Source: Vulcanimicrobiota bacterium
GTDB taxonomy: Bacteria; Vulcanimicrobiota; Vulcanimicrobiia; Vulcanimicrobiales; Vulcanimicrobiaceae
Direction of reading: 5' to 3'
Assembly: GCA_019233165.1 (NCBI GenBank)
Contig: JAFAMS010000314.1
Coordinates: 1 to 6,153 of the forward strand
DNA length: 6,153 nucleotides
Shown here: one piece after another, positions 5,381 to 6,153 of the stretch
Layout: each line of letters starts with the position of its first letter
How positions within the stretch are numbered: position 1 is the first letter of the stretch
The notes under the pieces: model-generated
The model's input: only the letters and a program-made list of their open reading frames with translations
Told to the model about the DNA's origin: nothing
Database searches by the model: none
Translations under genes and position numbers: made by a program

Positions 5381-6153
5381 ATGACGCGTTCCGACTTTAT
5401 CCTTTACGGCTCCGGCTGCTGCTACGGTTCGACACTCGCGCAGACGGGGGCGGCGTCGCTGCGCGCGATCGTTTTTCCGAGCGCCTCGCAGCTCCCGTTT
5501 TGGGCCGCGCAGGCCATCGGTGCGTTTTCGCGCCAGGGCCTCAGCGTCACGATCGCGGCCACTCCCGGCTCCGTATACCTCTTCCAGCATCTTGCGGCCG
5601 GCGATTTCGAGATCGGATTCGCGGCGTTCGACAACGCCGTCGCATACGATGAAGGCCAAGGCGAAGCGCAGCTGCCGGCGCCCGCCGAGTTCGTTGCGTT
5701 CATGGGATGCGAGAACGGGATGCAGCGCATTATCGCACGACCGGAGATCGGAAGTCTCGCCGACCTGCGGGGGAAGACGGTCGCCTTGGACGCGCCCGGG
5801 ACCGGCTACGCGTTCTTGTTGTACAAAGCGCTCGAGCTGGGCGGACTTCGGCGCGGCGATTATCGCGTCGAAAGCGTCGGCGGCACGCAGCAGCGCTTTA
5901 TGGCCCTCGCATCGAGCGATCGCTACGCGGCGACGCTCGTGAATCCGCCGTACGATCTCCAGCTGGGAGACCGCGGCTTCCGGCAGCTGTCGGATCCCGT
6001 CGAGCTCGTCGGCCGGTACCAGGGGATTGCGGGCTTGACGACGCGTTCGTGGATGAGCCGAAACCTCGGTGTCCTCACGCGCTTCGTCCGCGCGTATTTG
6101 GCGGGGCTGGCCTGGATCTACGACCCGGCAAACAGAGTTGAAGCGGTCGCGCT
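5381..6153 (+). CDS. ABC transporter substrate-binding protein, NMT1/THI5-like (3' end outside window)
   Basis: The frame is open from the ATG to the window edge, giving 257 residues of an estimated 300-340. After a leader of about 25 residues comes a type-2 periplasmic-binding fold: LRAIVFPSASQLPFWAAQ (27-44) with the first strand and helix, AIGAFSRQGLSVTIA (45-59), QHLAAGDFEIGFAAFDNAVAY (69-89), SLADLRGKTVALDAPGTGY (125-143), the most diagnostic segment of NMT1/TauA/SsuA-type proteins, then LVNPPYDLQLGDRGFRQL (186-203) and the hinge-returning LTTRSWM with a long helix. Such proteins deliver sulfonates, pyrimidines, aromatic acids or other small organic ligands to an ABC importer. The leader (MTRSDFILYGSGCC...) resembles a degraded twin-arginine signal with one Arg and is poorly hydrophobic, so the export route is unclear. 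Permease and ATPase genes are expected to the right but not visible. Divergent from the M24 operon and probably co-regulated with it. Ligand unknown. Confidence 0.88.
   Translation, partial: MTRSDFILYGSGCCYGSTLAQTGAASLRAIVFPSASQLPFWAAQAIGAFSRQGLSVTIAATPGSVYLFQHLAAGDFEIGFAAFDNAVAYDEGQGEAQLPAPAEFVAFMGCENGMQRIIARPEIGSLADLRGKTVALDAPGTGYAFLLYKALELGGLRRGDYRVESVGGTQQRFMALASSDRYAATLVNPPYDLQLGDRGFRQLSDPVELVGRYQGIAGLTTRSWMSRNLGVLTRFVRAYLAGLAWIYDPANRVEAVA

Noticed and set aside
5393..5406. AT-richer patch (ACTTTATCCTTTAC) as a -10 promoter for the minus-strand operon
   Set aside because: On the minus strand it offers a weak TAAAGT-like element, but no convincing -35 at proper spacing was found, so I do not call it a promoter.
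5351..5659. N-terminal extension of the M24 protein
   Set aside because: The extra 103 residues are antisense to the substrate-binding protein gene and do not look like protein, while a good Shine-Dalgarno precedes the ATG at 5350.
5707..6141. Plus-strand 144-codon open frame inside the substrate-binding protein gene
   Set aside because: It is a different reading frame of the same strand; the frame opened at 5381 carries the binding-protein motifs without interruption to the window edge.

Overview
The window is GC-rich, tightly packed bacterial chromosomal DNA. It holds seven protein-coding genes, of which two are cut by the window edges. There are no RNA genes, mobile elements, CRISPR arrays or long non-coding stretches. 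Codon use is strongly biased to G/C in third positions (GCG, CGC, CTC, GTC and GAC dominate) and looks alike in all genes, so nothing suggests a recent insertion. The gene set (a SAF-domain dehydrogenase-like protein, CYTH-CHAD, a two-subunit CoA-transferase, a beta-hydroxyacid dehydrogenase, an M24-fold protein and an NMT1-type binding protein) fits a metabolically versatile soil-type bacterium. A candidate phylum such as Eremiobacterota, a betaproteobacterium or an alphaproteobacterium are all possible; this is an impression, as no phylogenetic marker is present.

Layout. The left part (1-1641, plus strand) has the last 58 codons of a SAF-domain protein, whose stop codon directly abuts the start of a CYTH-CHAD protein, probably a triphosphate- or polyphosphate-related enzyme. 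The middle (1616-5350, minus strand) is a compact four-gene operon, transcribed right to left: an M24 peptidase/creatinase-fold protein, an NAD(P)-dependent beta-hydroxyacid dehydrogenase, CoA-transferase subunit A and CoA-transferase subunit B. Gaps inside it are 9 bp, 4 bp and a 4-bp ATGA overlap. Its 3' end overlaps the CYTH-CHAD gene tail-to-tail by 26 bp. On the right (5381 to the window end, plus strand) a divergent gene starts only 30 bp from the M24 gene and encodes an NMT1/THI5-like ABC-transporter substrate-binding protein. That 30-bp gap carries a near-perfect 16-bp palindrome that also contains both Shine-Dalgarno sequences.

How the parts may work together (inference). The divergent block looks like a catabolic island for one unidentified small organic molecule. 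The binding protein would capture it and the M24-fold enzyme would cleave a C-N or similar bond, as creatinase and ectoine hydrolase do. The dehydrogenase would oxidise a hydroxyacid product, and the two-subunit transferase would activate the resulting acid as a CoA thioester. The M24 protein has Cys where the second metal-binding Asp of the family is expected, so it is unlikely to be an ordinary aminopeptidase P and is the most interesting gene here.
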